Assembly: GCA_964492065.1 (NCBI GenBank)
Contig: CAZBHH010000002.1
Location: 62,001 to 126,000, forward strand
Reading direction: 5' to 3'
From: JADKAC01 sp964492065
GTDB lineage: Bacteria > Bacteroidota > Bacteroidia > Chitinophagales > BACL12
DNA length: 64,000 nucleotides
The translations under genes and the position numbers were made by a program. Shown here piece after piece: positions 16,719-25,784 of this stretch. The notes beneath the pieces were generated by a model. The model did not search any database and was not told where the DNA came from. It saw nothing but the letters and a program-made list of their open reading frames with translations. The number at the start of each line of letters is the position of its first letter. Position 1 is the stretch's first letter.

Positions 16719-17055
16719 TTCTATGCTATTACTCAACGAGACATGCACCGGGTTTCTTCCATGCCTGAATACATGGGATATTATTTTCATCCTGCTGTTG
16801 GCTGCTTTCCTGGGAGTGGAAATCATCAGCAACGTGCCGGCAATTTTACACACACCGCTCATGAGTGGGGCCAATGCAATTCACGGCGTCGTGATTGTCG
16901 GTTCCATCATCGTCATGGGGCATGCAGAGCCCGATAATTATATCGCCTTAATACTTGGCTTTATCGCCGTCGTATTGGGCACTCTGAACGTAGTCGGCGG
17001 GTTTGTCGTCACCAACCGCATGCTGGAGATGTTCCGCAAAAAAGAAAAAAAATAA
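16711..17055 (+). CDS. pntAB: NAD(P) transhydrogenase alpha subunit, membrane part (PntAB type)
   Basis: A 114-residue membrane protein supplying the first part of transhydrogenase domain II. Three to four hydrophobic segments are visible (IIFILLLAAFLGVEIISNVPAIL, GVVIVGSIIVMGH, ALILGFIAVVLGTLNVVGGFVV) and it ends with the family tail FVVTNRMLEMFRKKEKK. It overlaps pntAA by 8 bases and precedes pntB by 59 bases. The initiation codon could be the ATG at 16711 or the one at 16723; both leave a short non-hydrophobic N-terminus with cysteines (NETCTGFLPC). Confidence 0.93.
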   Translation: MYNSMLLLNETCTGFLPCLNTWDIIFILLLAAFLGVEIISNVPAILHTPLMSGANAIHGVVIVGSIIVMGHAEPDNYIALILGFIAVVLGTLNVVGGFVVTNRMLEMFRKKEKK

Positions 17056-17114
17056 ACGGCATCCGCTAATCGCATAAAATCAGGAAACTTCAATCAAGAA
17101 ATAAATCATTCAGA

Positions 17115-18521
17115 ATGTCCAATCTCGAAATACTCAAAATTTGTTATCTCCTCGGTTCGCTTTCCTTCATCGTCGGATTAAAGATGTTGTCGAGTCCCGA
17201 CAAAGCCCGCAGGGGAAATTTATATGCCGCAGTGGGTATGGGAATAGCGATAATTGCCACCATTTTTTTTCACGAGGATGCAAACGAACATACCGGGGCA
17301 GTGGAACGCATCGGCAATTTGGGATATATTTTCGGGGCTATGGCTGTAGGGACTGTCATCGGTTGGTTAATGGCCATGCGGGTGAAGATGACAGCTATGC
17401 CGCAAATGGTTTCCTTCTTTAATGGCATGGGTGGCGCTTGTGCGGCGCTCATCGGGATAGTGGAAATGAGCACTCATCATCCCGAACTTTGGGGTGAGCG
17501 GCTCATTATTTTTCTGGGCTTAATGATTGGCACCGTCTCCTTTGCCGGTAGTATGATTGCCTATGGCAAACTGGAAGGAAAAATTAAGGATATCGGCAGT
17601 AAATTTCAACAATACTTCAACAACATCTTTGTCTTTGCCATCCTGGCGCTTATAGTATTTGCATCGGTTAAACCGGATGCATTGGGCGACAATGTGATTT
17701 GGATAATTTTTGGCGCCTCTCTGCTGTATGGTGTGCTATTCGTAATGCCTATCGGAGGAGCAGATATGCCGGTTGTTATTTCATTGCTCAACTCGTTTAC
17801 GGGAGTAGCCGCTGCATTCGGCGGGTTCTTGTACGACAACCAGGTAATGCTGACCGGAGGTATTCTCGTCGGTTCGGCGGGTACAATACTCACCGTATTA
17901 ATGTGTAAGGCGATGAACAGGTCGTTGTGGAACGTCGTAATCGGCGCCTTTAGCGCAAGCGGCGGTGCGGCAAAGAGCACCGAAGGACTTTCCATTCGGG
18001 AAACAAGCGTTACGGATACAGCCATTTTGTGCAGCTATGCCAACAAGGTGGTAATAGTACCCGGCTATGGCCTGGCAGTAGCCCAGGCGCAGCATGCGTG
18101 TCATGAATTTGAAAAAGTGCTGGAAGAAAAAGGTGTGGACGTGGAGTTTGCCATTCACCCGGTTGCCGGACGCATGCCGGGGCATATGAATGTTTTATTG
18201 GCAGAAGCCGATGTGCCCTATCCCAAATTAAAAGAGATGGAAGAAGTAAACGGCACCCTGCCGAATACGGATGTGGTAATTGTAATCGGCGCTAATGACG
18301 TGGTGAACCCCGCCGCTGAAACCGACCCCTCCTCGCCTATTTACGGCATGCCGATCATCCAGGCGAATAAAGCAAAGCACATCGTCGTGATGAAGCGCAG
18401 TATGGCCAAAGGTTACGCCGGAATAGAAAATGAATTGTTCTACGACCCAAAGACATCTATGTTGTTCGGCGATGCGAAGGCTACATTGGAAAAATTAATC
18501 GCCGAGGTAAAAAATATTTAA
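17115..18521 (+). CDS. pntB: NAD(P) transhydrogenase beta subunit
   Basis: A 468-residue subunit joining the rest of membrane domain II (about nine hydrophobic stretches to residue 265, including GAMAVGTVIGWLMAMRVKMT and MPVVISLLNSFTGVAAAFGGF) to NADP-binding domain III (VVIVPGYGLAVAQAQHACHE, HPVAGRMPGHMNVLLAEADV, VVIVIGANDVVNPAA, ...KRSMAKGYAGIENELFY). These are the standard PntB motifs, in standard order. It completes the operon; a stem-loop without T-run follows at 18578-18603. Confidence 0.96.
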   Translation: MSNLEILKICYLLGSLSFIVGLKMLSSPDKARRGNLYAAVGMGIAIIATIFFHEDANEHTGAVERIGNLGYIFGAMAVGTVIGWLMAMRVKMTAMPQMVSFFNGMGGACAALIGIVEMSTHHPELWGERLIIFLGLMIGTVSFAGSMIAYGKLEGKIKDIGSKFQQYFNNIFVFAILALIVFASVKPDALGDNVIWIIFGASLLYGVLFVMPIGGADMPVVISLLNSFTGVAAAFGGFLYDNQVMLTGGILVGSAGTILTVLMCKAMNRSLWNVVIGAFSASGGAAKSTEGLSIRETSVTDTAILCSYANKVVIVPGYGLAVAQAQHACHEFEKVLEEKGVDVEFAIHPVAGRMPGHMNVLLAEADVPYPKLKEMEEVNGTLPNTDVVIVIGANDVVNPAAETDPSSPIYGMPIIQANKAKHIVVMKRSMAKGYAGIENELFYDPKTSMLFGDAKATLEKLIAEVKNI

Positions 18522-18577
18522 ACGGGGAAACTATCGCAAGACCCGATTCATTTAATTCGACAGATCGAAAAACTAAA

Positions 18578-18643
18578 CAAGGACCACCGGAGTGATCCTT
18601 GTTGTGACCCAAACAAACGCACTTCGTTTGATGAACACGAAGT
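18578..18643 (+). other. Consecutive hairpins downstream of pntB
   Basis: The 499-base gap 18522-19020 holds no gene that I can support. It contains a strong hairpin, arms ACAAGGA / TCCTTGT with inner CAC / GTG (about 18578-18603), then CAAACG-loop-CGTTTG (18614-18630), whose 3' arm overlaps an alternative stem ACTTCG (18621-18626) / CGAAGT (18638-18643). No T-run follows, so this is not a typical intrinsic terminator; it may stabilise the pnt mRNA end or act as a regulatory RNA. The rest of the gap (18660-19020) shows nothing clear. Confidence 0.35.
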
Positions 18644-19020
18644 AATTATTCCACTCTCAATCCCTTCCGGCCTGGATGGTAATCTGTATTATCCGGTAAA
18701 AATAGATTCTGATGGTTGTGAAAAGGATTACAATACAATTCTAAAAGTGTGAGCACAAAAGCGCAGTATCCCGGGCGGGCAGTCGTCAATTGTTATGGCA
18801 CATTTTTGAAAAATTGCCTCATGGCACTTCCGTTTGAAAATTGGGGTGCAGCTCAAGGTAAAATGCAATTGCGATACTCGGATTAAACAAAGGGCGCAAT
18901 TGCATTGGTTTCAGTAACCCGCAGAAATGAAAAAGCCGGGATTCTTCCCTCTCACATCTCTGGGAAAGAAAAAAGAATTGAAAGATAATTTTTACGGCAA
19001 TATCAGGTAAATGTGAAATA

Positions 19021-19494
19021 TCAGCCGCCGAATCTATAGCGGATTCCGAGTCCGAAATCATTAAACCATCCTCCTCCGGTTATTGAAACTCCGGGGCGAT
19101 AATCCAGCGACAATTGAATGGGTGCCGAAAAATTATACTCAATACCAATCTGTCCGTTTACCGCGAGAAAAAATCCGTTATAATCACTAGTTACAACATC
19201 GTAGCTCCAAACACCCAGGCTTGCACCCGGCCCTACATACCAACTAAACCCGTCCGCTAATTCAAACGTCCACTGATAAATACCCACCAGCGAAAAACCG
19301 GAATAACCAGAGCCTGCCCGGATGCCTAAATCGGCTTCGATGCGATTGTTAGAAGCTATACCTTTCTGAAAAGAAACTTCGCCACCATAGCCGCCCCATC
19401 CGCCAATACGCACACCCAAATTTGTTTGTGCAACCAATTGGGAAGTCAGAAACGATCCCATTACTACCATGCATAACACTATTGTCTTTCTCAT
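19021..19494 (-). CDS. Secreted outer-membrane beta-barrel-like protein
   Basis: A 157-residue protein with signal peptide MRKTIVLCMVVMGSFLTSQLVAQ and alternating-residue beta strands rich in Gly and aromatic residues (LGVRIGGWGGYGGEVSF, FSLVGIYQWTFEL, FFLAVNGQIGIEYNF) ending in GLGIRYRFGG; the terminal aromatic-containing strand suits an outer-membrane barrel of perhaps eight strands. No catalytic motif is seen. The start at 19494 is preferred over 19515, since a perfect TACTTTTG promoter box (19513-19520) overlaps the earlier ATG. Confidence 0.75.
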   Translation of the reverse strand: MRKTIVLCMVVMGSFLTSQLVAQTNLGVRIGGWGGYGGEVSFQKGIASNNRIEADLGIRAGSGYSGFSLVGIYQWTFELADGFSWYVGPGASLGVWSYDVVTSDYNGFFLAVNGQIGIEYNFSAPIQLSLDYRPGVSITGGGWFNDFGLGIRYRFGG

Positions 19495-19512
19495 TTGTTT
19501 TTGTTTGGAGGT

Positions 19513-19520
19513 CAAAAGTA
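19513..19520 (-). promoter_or_regulatory. -7 box of the beta-barrel gene
   Basis: TACTTTTG on the minus strand, 18 bases before ATG 19494 and overlapping the longer in-frame start at 19515. Confidence 0.5.
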
Positions 19521-19562
19521 AAACGATTCAATATAATCCGGATAACAGTTAATTGTTAATTA

Positions 19563-19985
19563 CTAACGTCCCGACAGAGAAGCGATAAATTTTTCAGGCA
19601 CACTCCTGATTTTCTTTTCGGCATAATCGTAACACACCATACCGGTTTTTGCCAGGGCAATTAATTTGCCATTCACCTGCAGGCGGTAAATAATGTCAAA
19701 GGCCACTCGGGTAATATCGCCCACAGCGATTTCAATGTACAATTTGTCGCCGTAGAAAGCCTCAGCTTTGTATTGAATTGCCACGTCTCCCATTATCAAC
19801 CCCGTACCCTCAATATCGTTTTCCGCATATCCAAATGCCCGGAGAAACCGCACCCGTGCCTCGTGGATGATGCTCAGCATACTGTCGTTTCCGAGGTGGT
19901 TGCCATAATTTAAATCGGTAATTCGCACTGAAATTTCCGTTGAAAACAGGAATTTCTCGGGTTCAGCGATATATACTCTCGTCAT
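19563..19985 (-). CDS. Acyl-CoA thioesterase, 4HBT/YbgC-like hotdog fold
   Basis: A 140-residue single hotdog domain. The motif VRITDLNYGNHLGNDSMLSIIHEARVRFL places the family catalytic Asp and the helix near residues 23-50, and KAEAFYGDKLYIEIAVGDI plus KTGMVCYDYAEKK match the remaining strands of the YbgC/4-hydroxybenzoyl-CoA thioesterase group. It would hydrolyse an acyl-CoA thioester in the cytosol; substrate unknown. It begins 8 bases after the tsaD stop on the same strand, so it is probably the second gene of a tsaD operon. Confidence 0.85.
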   Translation of the reverse strand: MTRVYIAEPEKFLFSTEISVRITDLNYGNHLGNDSMLSIIHEARVRFLRAFGYAENDIEGTGLIMGDVAIQYKAEAFYGDKLYIEIAVGDITRVAFDIIYRLQVNGKLIALAKTGMVCYDYAEKKIRSVPEKFIASLSGR

Positions 19986-19993
19986 TTTACAAA

Positions 19994-21007
19994 TTAATAT
20001 TCGGTTTCCAGGCCGGGAATACGAGCCCGTGGAGTTAACGATAGAGGTGCCGTTTTATTTACTTTCAATTTGTAATATCCCGCAGCAGCCACCATAGCGG
20101 CATTATCGGTGCAATAAGCAAAATCGGGGATAAAGGTATGCCACCGTTTTTTTTCGCCTAATTGCCTGAAGGCATTTCTCAAATGCGCATTGGCCGAAAC
20201 ACCACCGGCGAGTGCGACATCTGTTACTGCGAATTTCGCGGCAGCCATTTCCAGTTTTTCCAGTAAAATATCCACTATTGTCTTTTGAACAGAAGCGCAG
20301 AGATTATTGAGATTTTTTTCAATAAAATCCGGGTCTTCCGCTTTCCGGTTATTTAGAAAGTATAAAACAGAGGTCTTTAACCCGCTGAAACTGTAATTGA
20401 ACCCATCGATACGCGGTTTGGCAAAACCAAATGCCAGCGGATCGCCATCCCGGGCAAACTTATCTATCAACGGCCCGCCCGGATAAGGCAATCCAAACAT
20501 TTTGGCGGCTTTGTCAAAGGCTTCGCCGGCCGCATCATCAATGGTTTGCCCCAATATCTCCATCGTTTGAAAGTCCCGCACCAGAACTATCTGGGTGTGG
20601 CCGCCGGAAACCGTCAAACACAAAAACGGAAACCCGGGATGCGGCTCTTCGATAAAGTGAGCTAAAATATGCGCCTGCATATGGTGAACCGCAATCAAGG
20701 GTGTATTCAATGCGAGCGACAACCCTTTGGCGTAGTTCACGCCCACCATCAATGCGCCGAGCAGCCCCGGCCCCTGAGTAACAGCGATACCATCTAATGC
20801 ATCCGGCGTAGTCTCCGATGTTGCCAATGCCTCGCGAACCACCGGCATAATATGCCGCAGATGAGCACGTGAGGCGAGTTCCGGTACTACCCCGCCCCAT
20901 TGCGCATGCACCTCCTGGGTAGCCGTGATGTTGGACAACAGTTTGCCGTCGCCGAAAACGGCGGCGCTCGTCTCATCACAGGAAGTTTCTATACCCAATA
21001 CTTTCAA
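19994..21007 (-). CDS. tsaD: tRNA N6-adenosine threonylcarbamoyltransferase
   Basis: A 337-residue Kae1/TsaD protein that transfers threonylcarbamoyl to A37 of ANN-decoding tRNAs, working with TsaB, TsaE and TsaC. Key features: N-terminal ATPase-fold start VLGIETSCDETSAAVF, metal-binding histidines in HHMQAHILAHF, SGGHTQIVLV, DDAAGEAFDKAAKMFGLPYPGGP and the C-terminal CTDNAAMVAAAGY. Length is normal. It heads a probable two-gene operon with the thioesterase. The 59-base gap to the divergent TamB gene contains near-matches to promoter boxes on both strands (TATCTTTA minus, TACCTTCG plus). Confidence 0.96.
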   Translation of the reverse strand: MKVLGIETSCDETSAAVFGDGKLLSNITATQEVHAQWGGVVPELASRAHLRHIMPVVREALATSETTPDALDGIAVTQGPGLLGALMVGVNYAKGLSLALNTPLIAVHHMQAHILAHFIEEPHPGFPFLCLTVSGGHTQIVLVRDFQTMEILGQTIDDAAGEAFDKAAKMFGLPYPGGPLIDKFARDGDPLAFGFAKPRIDGFNYSFSGLKTSVLYFLNNRKAEDPDFIEKNLNNLCASVQKTIVDILLEKLEMAAAKFAVTDVALAGGVSANAHLRNAFRQLGEKKRWHTFIPDFAYCTDNAAMVAAAGYYKLKVNKTAPLSLTPRARIPGLETEY

Positions 21008-21066
21008 TGCAGTATAATTTTTGTTAATTACCTTCGTAAAGATAAGCTATCCGGTGTTGAACCCTG

Positions 21067-24000
21067 ATGTCGAGAACTTTTAATTTCCACTCAACTCTTA
21101 AAATTGTAAAAAAGGTCTTTTTTACAATACTACTGGTTATTTTATCGCTGTTGATTATTGTCATGCTGCTAATGCAGTTCCCCGCATTCCAGGCATGGAC
21201 AGCTGCTAAAGCCGTACAGTATCTCAGTAAAAAATTAGAAACGACCGTCGCATTGGAGAAAGTGGACATCCACATTTTCGACCATGTGATTTTGCAGGGA
21301 ATTTATATTGAAGACCGGGCGGGAGACACACTGTTATATTGTGAGAACCTGGCAATTGGCGTTCGCAATATCAACCCGTTCAAACCGGCCTTCCGGTTAA
21401 ACAATATCGAACTGCATAATGCGAGGGTAAATATTTACCGCCATGCCTCCGACTCGGACTTCAATTACCAATTTGTATTGGATGCCTTTTCAGACACGGA
21501 TACTTCCGAATCGGGAAGCAGTATGGCCGATATCAATTTTAAAAGAATTATACTGGAGAAAATACATTTCTCGATGTACGATGCCGTTGCTTCCAACTCG
21601 AGCAATTTTTTCCTGGAGTCCGGAGAAATACTGGCAAATAAAATCAATACCAAAACCGAAGTAATGGGATTTGAATCCATTTTGCTGCGAGGTGCAGAAG
21701 TTGCCCTCGTTCAATTAGAGGATACCATCCCCGAAACCCCAGATCCGAGCGACACCATACCCAACCGCAATTATGTATCCATTGCACTGGGAAACTGGGT
21801 GATCGAATCGAACTCCATACAACTGGAACAATGTGCTTTCAGCTATAAAAATGAGAATAAGCACAACACTGCCGAAGTGATGAATTTTGACGATTTGGAA
21901 TTGCGCAATATCAATCTCGATTTTGAACAACTGGTGTATAAAGGCGATACGATATCGGTATTCATTAACGGATTATCCCTAAAAGAAAAAAGTGGATTTA
22001 CGCTCAACAAACTCGCCGGAAAGACTCTGTTTTCGGGAAATGAAATTACCATTAAAGGATTGGCGCTTGAAACCCCCAATTCAATTATCCGGGACAGCCT
22101 GTCAATCACCTATAATACATTAAATGATTTTAACCGGCTGTTCGACGATGTGCATTTCAAGGTAAATCTGAAAAACAGCATCATAAACAGTAAAGACCTC
22201 GCCTATTTTTCAACAGCATTGGACAGGTACGATGCAGGGCTTGCATTCAACGGTTTAGTATCCGGCGAATTAAATAATCTGCGCATCACGCAATTAAATG
22301 CGAACATGAATGGCGCAGTAGCGGTAGTTGGCAATATTAAACTAAAAGGACTGCCATCAATAGACGAATTGTTTATTGAGGCCGACCTGGAACCGCTGAA
22401 TATCCGCACGACACAACTTTCCCGCATGCAAATCCACATTCCGAACCAGGTGAAAAGCCTGGGCGATGTGATGTTTGCCGGTAAATACGTCGGGTTCATT
22501 TCCGATTTTGTCTTATATGGGGATATCGCCACTTCCATTGGAAAATTACAGACGGATTTCAATTGTAAAAACATCGACAAGGCTGAAATAGCGCAATACA
22601 GCGGTAAAATTACCGCCGTCGATCTCAATATCGGCAAACTGACCGGCGACTCTACCTTTGGCACACTCTCCACCGTAGCCAATTTTTCAGGAACGGGCTT
22701 AACGCTTTCTGCACTGAATGCAAAAGTGAATGCAAAAGTTACCCATGCAGTAATTAACAATTACAATTATAGCGGCATCTCCATTAATGGCACAGTTTCC
22801 GACAAGGCATTCGAAGGCGTTTTGGATATTGCCGATAGTCACGCAAATTTTAACTTTAAAGGGAAAATAGATTTAAACAGCCCTATCCATACATACGATT
22901 TTTATGCAGATGTAAAAAAGATAGACCTCTACGCATTGCACCTGTACGATCAACCTTTTATTTTTTCGACCGCAATGGATATAAAGCTCGCTGGCAATGA
23001 TATCAATAATATTAACGGGAGCGCACATCTCAGCAATACGGAAGTAATCTCCGCCATTGGTAAGGAAGTAATCAAATCAATGGCTATTAATGCCAAATCG
23101 GATCATTTCTCACACGAATTGACGATGAAGTCCGATAATATTAATGGTTCATTGAAAGGCAATTTCAATCTGAAAACGATTGGCAATGCACTCTCGGATA
23201 TGTTTACCTACTTCATGCACGGCGAGGTGCGTGAAACAGCCGACACCGACACGGAACAACAACTCGATTTTGATATAACCACCGGCAATCTCACTCCGAT
23301 TGTGCATTTGATTGTTCCCGAGATAGATTCTTTTTCCAATATACAGGTTAGCGGCAACCTGAACACCGGCTCTTATGCATTGTTTGCCAGGGTTCTGGCA
23401 GGCAATATCAAATACAGCGGCAAGGCATTCAGGAATATCGCCGTAGAAATTATTTCAGATAAGGAAGAACTCAAATTCTTTGGTAAGGTGCGTGAAATCG
23501 CTCTTGCGAATACCTATGCAATACCCCAAACCGTTCTGGAGGGAAATTTCAGAAATAAGATAATAGACTTCAATCTCAAAATGGGCAGGGATACCGATCC
23601 GGAGAGGCTGAACCTGACGAGCAGCATGGCCTTAGGCGACAGCTTGATTTCATTGAATATCCTGCCATCAGAAATATATCTAAACAACCGGCGATGGGAA
23701 ATTGAAAAAAATAATACGTTAAAGTACGACTACAAGAATCTGTACGCTCAAAATTTTACACTGCGCAACGGCCAAAAGTCCGTTAGTCTGACAAGTGAAA
23801 CAGATGACAAAAACGGCAATCTGCTGAAATTGGAAATCAGCAAATTACAAATTACCGAGTTAGCGACGTTGGCGGGTTATGACACCAGTGTTTTTCGAGG
23901 TGTCATCAACGCAAAGCTGAATATGGCAGGCAATTTCAACCAGCCCAACATTATCGCTCTTTCCACTATTGACAATCTCAGTATCTACGGCCGGCCATTG

Positions 24001-25779
24001 GGCAATGTAAACCTGACCGCCTCCATGATTGACCCGAACCCCAAGCTGCAATTCAATGTGATACTCCGCGGGGAAAACAGCCTGAGAGGCTATGGGTATT
24101 ATCACATGGGAGAAACAGATTCACTCAATCTGACTATGGACATAGGTAAGGTGCCGCTGAAAATTGTAGAACCGTTCACTAAGGGATTATTTTCTGATTT
24201 CGACGGCGACATGTATGGCAACATGACGGTGAACGGCCCGGTTGACAAACTGGATATGCAGGGCATCCTGGAAATGAAAAACGGCGGTTTGAAATTCGAC
24301 TATCTCGGCGTCAAGTACCATTTTAATTTTCAAAAAATCGTAATTGAACGCAACAATATCTACCTGACACCCAACCAGATTTTTGACAAATACAATAATA
24401 TGGGTTTTATTACCGGCAATATCACCCATACGTATTTCAGCAACTGGAACTTTAAGGATTTTGTTTTCAGCTCAGATTATATCCTGATCATGGAAACTAC
24501 GCCTAAAGAAAATAAGGACTTCTGGGGATATGCGCTCGGCGATGTCGATATGCATATCAACGGCCCGCTGGAAAATTTACAGGTAGATATCCTGGCGACG
24601 CCGGCGAGAAGTGATGACAAAATATCTACGGTTTATATCCCGGCATACGGTTCGGGCAATGTAAAGCGGAACGACTTTATTGAATTTATTAATCTTAAGG
24701 ACACCTCCTTCACGCTGACACCAAACGAATTCGACGAAAAGCAACTTGTAAACATCAATATGGTCCTGGAAATTACGCCTGATGCGGAAGTGGGCATCAT
24801 GCTGAATTCGGCGGGAACGGATGTCATTCGCGGTCGCGGCACCGGCAGCCTGAATGTGAAAGCAGACTCAAAAGGCAAGGTGGAAATAAGCGGTTTGTTG
24901 AAAATTAATGAAGGCAGCTACGATTTTTCATTCGAAGGACTGACGACCAAAAGCTTTACCGTTAAGGAGGGAGGCACGATACTGTTCGACCGCGACCCGC
25001 TGAATGCAAGCCTCAACCTGGTAGCGGTATATACGGCCAACCGGGTAACCAAATACAATTTAATCAGCGACTTACCATTGACCTCCCAGCAAATTGAAGC
25101 GGCAAACAAGGCTGTGACCGTGGAATTGTTGATCAATATCCGGGGTTCATTAGAGTCGCCGGAAATCACCTTCGATATCAATGTCCCCGATGAAAAGTCG
25201 GGCGGCCTTTCCGAATTTGATACGAGGTTAAACGAAGTAAAATCCAACCCGAATGAGTTGAACAAACAAGTGTTCGGCCTGCTGATGCTGAACCAGTTTT
25301 TGCCTAAGGAGTTTGGCGCTGCTACGGCCATCGGCAGTTCAATCAGTAACTCCATGACTGACTTTATTTCCAATCAACTCTCCAGTTACTTTTCAGACTG
25401 GATTTCCGAAATCTTTCCGAATGCAGAAATTGATGTCGGCTACCGGAAAATATCCAATACAAATGGCCTGAGCGCCTATGAGACCTCTGAATTTGAATTA
25501 GGCCTCAAACAAAAATTATTCGACGACGCATTGGTGGTTACCATCGGCGGCGTGTATAGCTACGAAAATACCGGCGCATCGAGCTCCACGGCGGGCCTGG
25601 CCGGAGACTTCGAAGTAGAGTACAAGATAACCGCCGACGGCAGGGTACGTGTTAAGGCATTCAGGCGTTCGGAATACAACTTAATCAGTGCAAAAAACGA
25701 CACCCGTACCGGCGTCGGTCTGATTTACTCCAAAGACTTCGATTCGTTCAGGGAATTGTTTGAGAGGAAAAAGAAATAG
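21067..25779 (+). CDS. TamB-like translocation/assembly module protein (AsmA/DUF490 family)
   Basis: A 1570-residue bridging protein. An N-terminal membrane anchor (about residues 17-37, KVFFTILLVILSLLIIVMLLMQF) is followed by a very long periplasmic beta-rich body with many VxxxxxLxxG/LNGxxxL strands typical of the AsmA/TamB bridge, and a C-terminal DUF490 domain (GSLNVKADSKGKVEISGLLKINEGSYDFSF... TILFDRDPLNASLNLVAVYTA; ending with SYFSDWISEIFPNAEIDVGYRK). TamB-family proteins span the periplasm and are thought to move lipids and help outer-membrane protein assembly. No tamA-like gene is next to it. Convergent with the gene at 25785, with only 5 bases between stops. Confidence 0.9.
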   Translation: MSRTFNFHSTLKIVKKVFFTILLVILSLLIIVMLLMQFPAFQAWTAAKAVQYLSKKLETTVALEKVDIHIFDHVILQGIYIEDRAGDTLLYCENLAIGVRNINPFKPAFRLNNIELHNARVNIYRHASDSDFNYQFVLDAFSDTDTSESGSSMADINFKRIILEKIHFSMYDAVASNSSNFFLESGEILANKINTKTEVMGFESILLRGAEVALVQLEDTIPETPDPSDTIPNRNYVSIALGNWVIESNSIQLEQCAFSYKNENKHNTAEVMNFDDLELRNINLDFEQLVYKGDTISVFINGLSLKEKSGFTLNKLAGKTLFSGNEITIKGLALETPNSIIRDSLSITYNTLNDFNRLFDDVHFKVNLKNSIINSKDLAYFSTALDRYDAGLAFNGLVSGELNNLRITQLNANMNGAVAVVGNIKLKGLPSIDELFIEADLEPLNIRTTQLSRMQIHIPNQVKSLGDVMFAGKYVGFISDFVLYGDIATSIGKLQTDFNCKNIDKAEIAQYSGKITAVDLNIGKLTGDSTFGTLSTVANFSGTGLTLSALNAKVNAKVTHAVINNYNYSGISINGTVSDKAFEGVLDIADSHANFNFKGKIDLNSPIHTYDFYADVKKIDLYALHLYDQPFIFSTAMDIKLAGNDINNINGSAHLSNTEVISAIGKEVIKSMAINAKSDHFSHELTMKSDNINGSLKGNFNLKTIGNALSDMFTYFMHGEVRETADTDTEQQLDFDITTGNLTPIVHLIVPEIDSFSNIQVSGNLNTGSYALFARVLAGNIKYSGKAFRNIAVEIISDKEELKFFGKVREIALANTYAIPQTVLEGNFRNKIIDFNLKMGRDTDPERLNLTSSMALGDSLISLNILPSEIYLNNRRWEIEKNNTLKYDYKNLYAQNFTLRNGQKSVSLTSETDDKNGNLLKLEISKLQITELATLAGYDTSVFRGVINAKLNMAGNFNQPNIIALSTIDNLSIYGRPLGNVNLTASMIDPNPKLQFNVILRGENSLRGYGYYHMGETDSLNLTMDIGKVPLKIVEPFTKGLFSDFDGDMYGNMTVNGPVDKLDMQGILEMKNGGLKFDYLGVKYHFNFQKIVIERNNIYLTPNQIFDKYNNMGFITGNITHTYFSNWNFKDFVFSSDYILIMETTPKENKDFWGYALGDVDMHINGPLENLQVDILATPARSDDKISTVYIPAYGSGNVKRNDFIEFINLKDTSFTLTPNEFDEKQLVNINMVLEITPDAEVGIMLNSAGTDVIRGRGTGSLNVKADSKGKVEISGLLKINEGSYDFSFEGLTTKSFTVKEGGTILFDRDPLNASLNLVAVYTANRVTKYNLISDLPLTSQQIEAANKAVTVELLINIRGSLESPEITFDINVPDEKSGGLSEFDTRLNEVKSNPNELNKQVFGLLMLNQFLPKEFGAATAIGSSISNSMTDFISNQLSSYFSDWISEIFPNAEIDVGYRKISNTNGLSAYETSEFELGLKQKLFDDALVVTIGGVYSYENTGASSSTAGLAGDFEVEYKITADGRVRVKAFRRSEYNLISAKNDTRTGVGLIYSKDFDSFRELFERKKK

Positions 25780-25784
25780 AGATT

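Noticed and set aside
22203..22760. 185-codon minus-strand frame
   Set aside because: Antisense to the TamB-like gene; amino-acid composition is that of a shadow frame.
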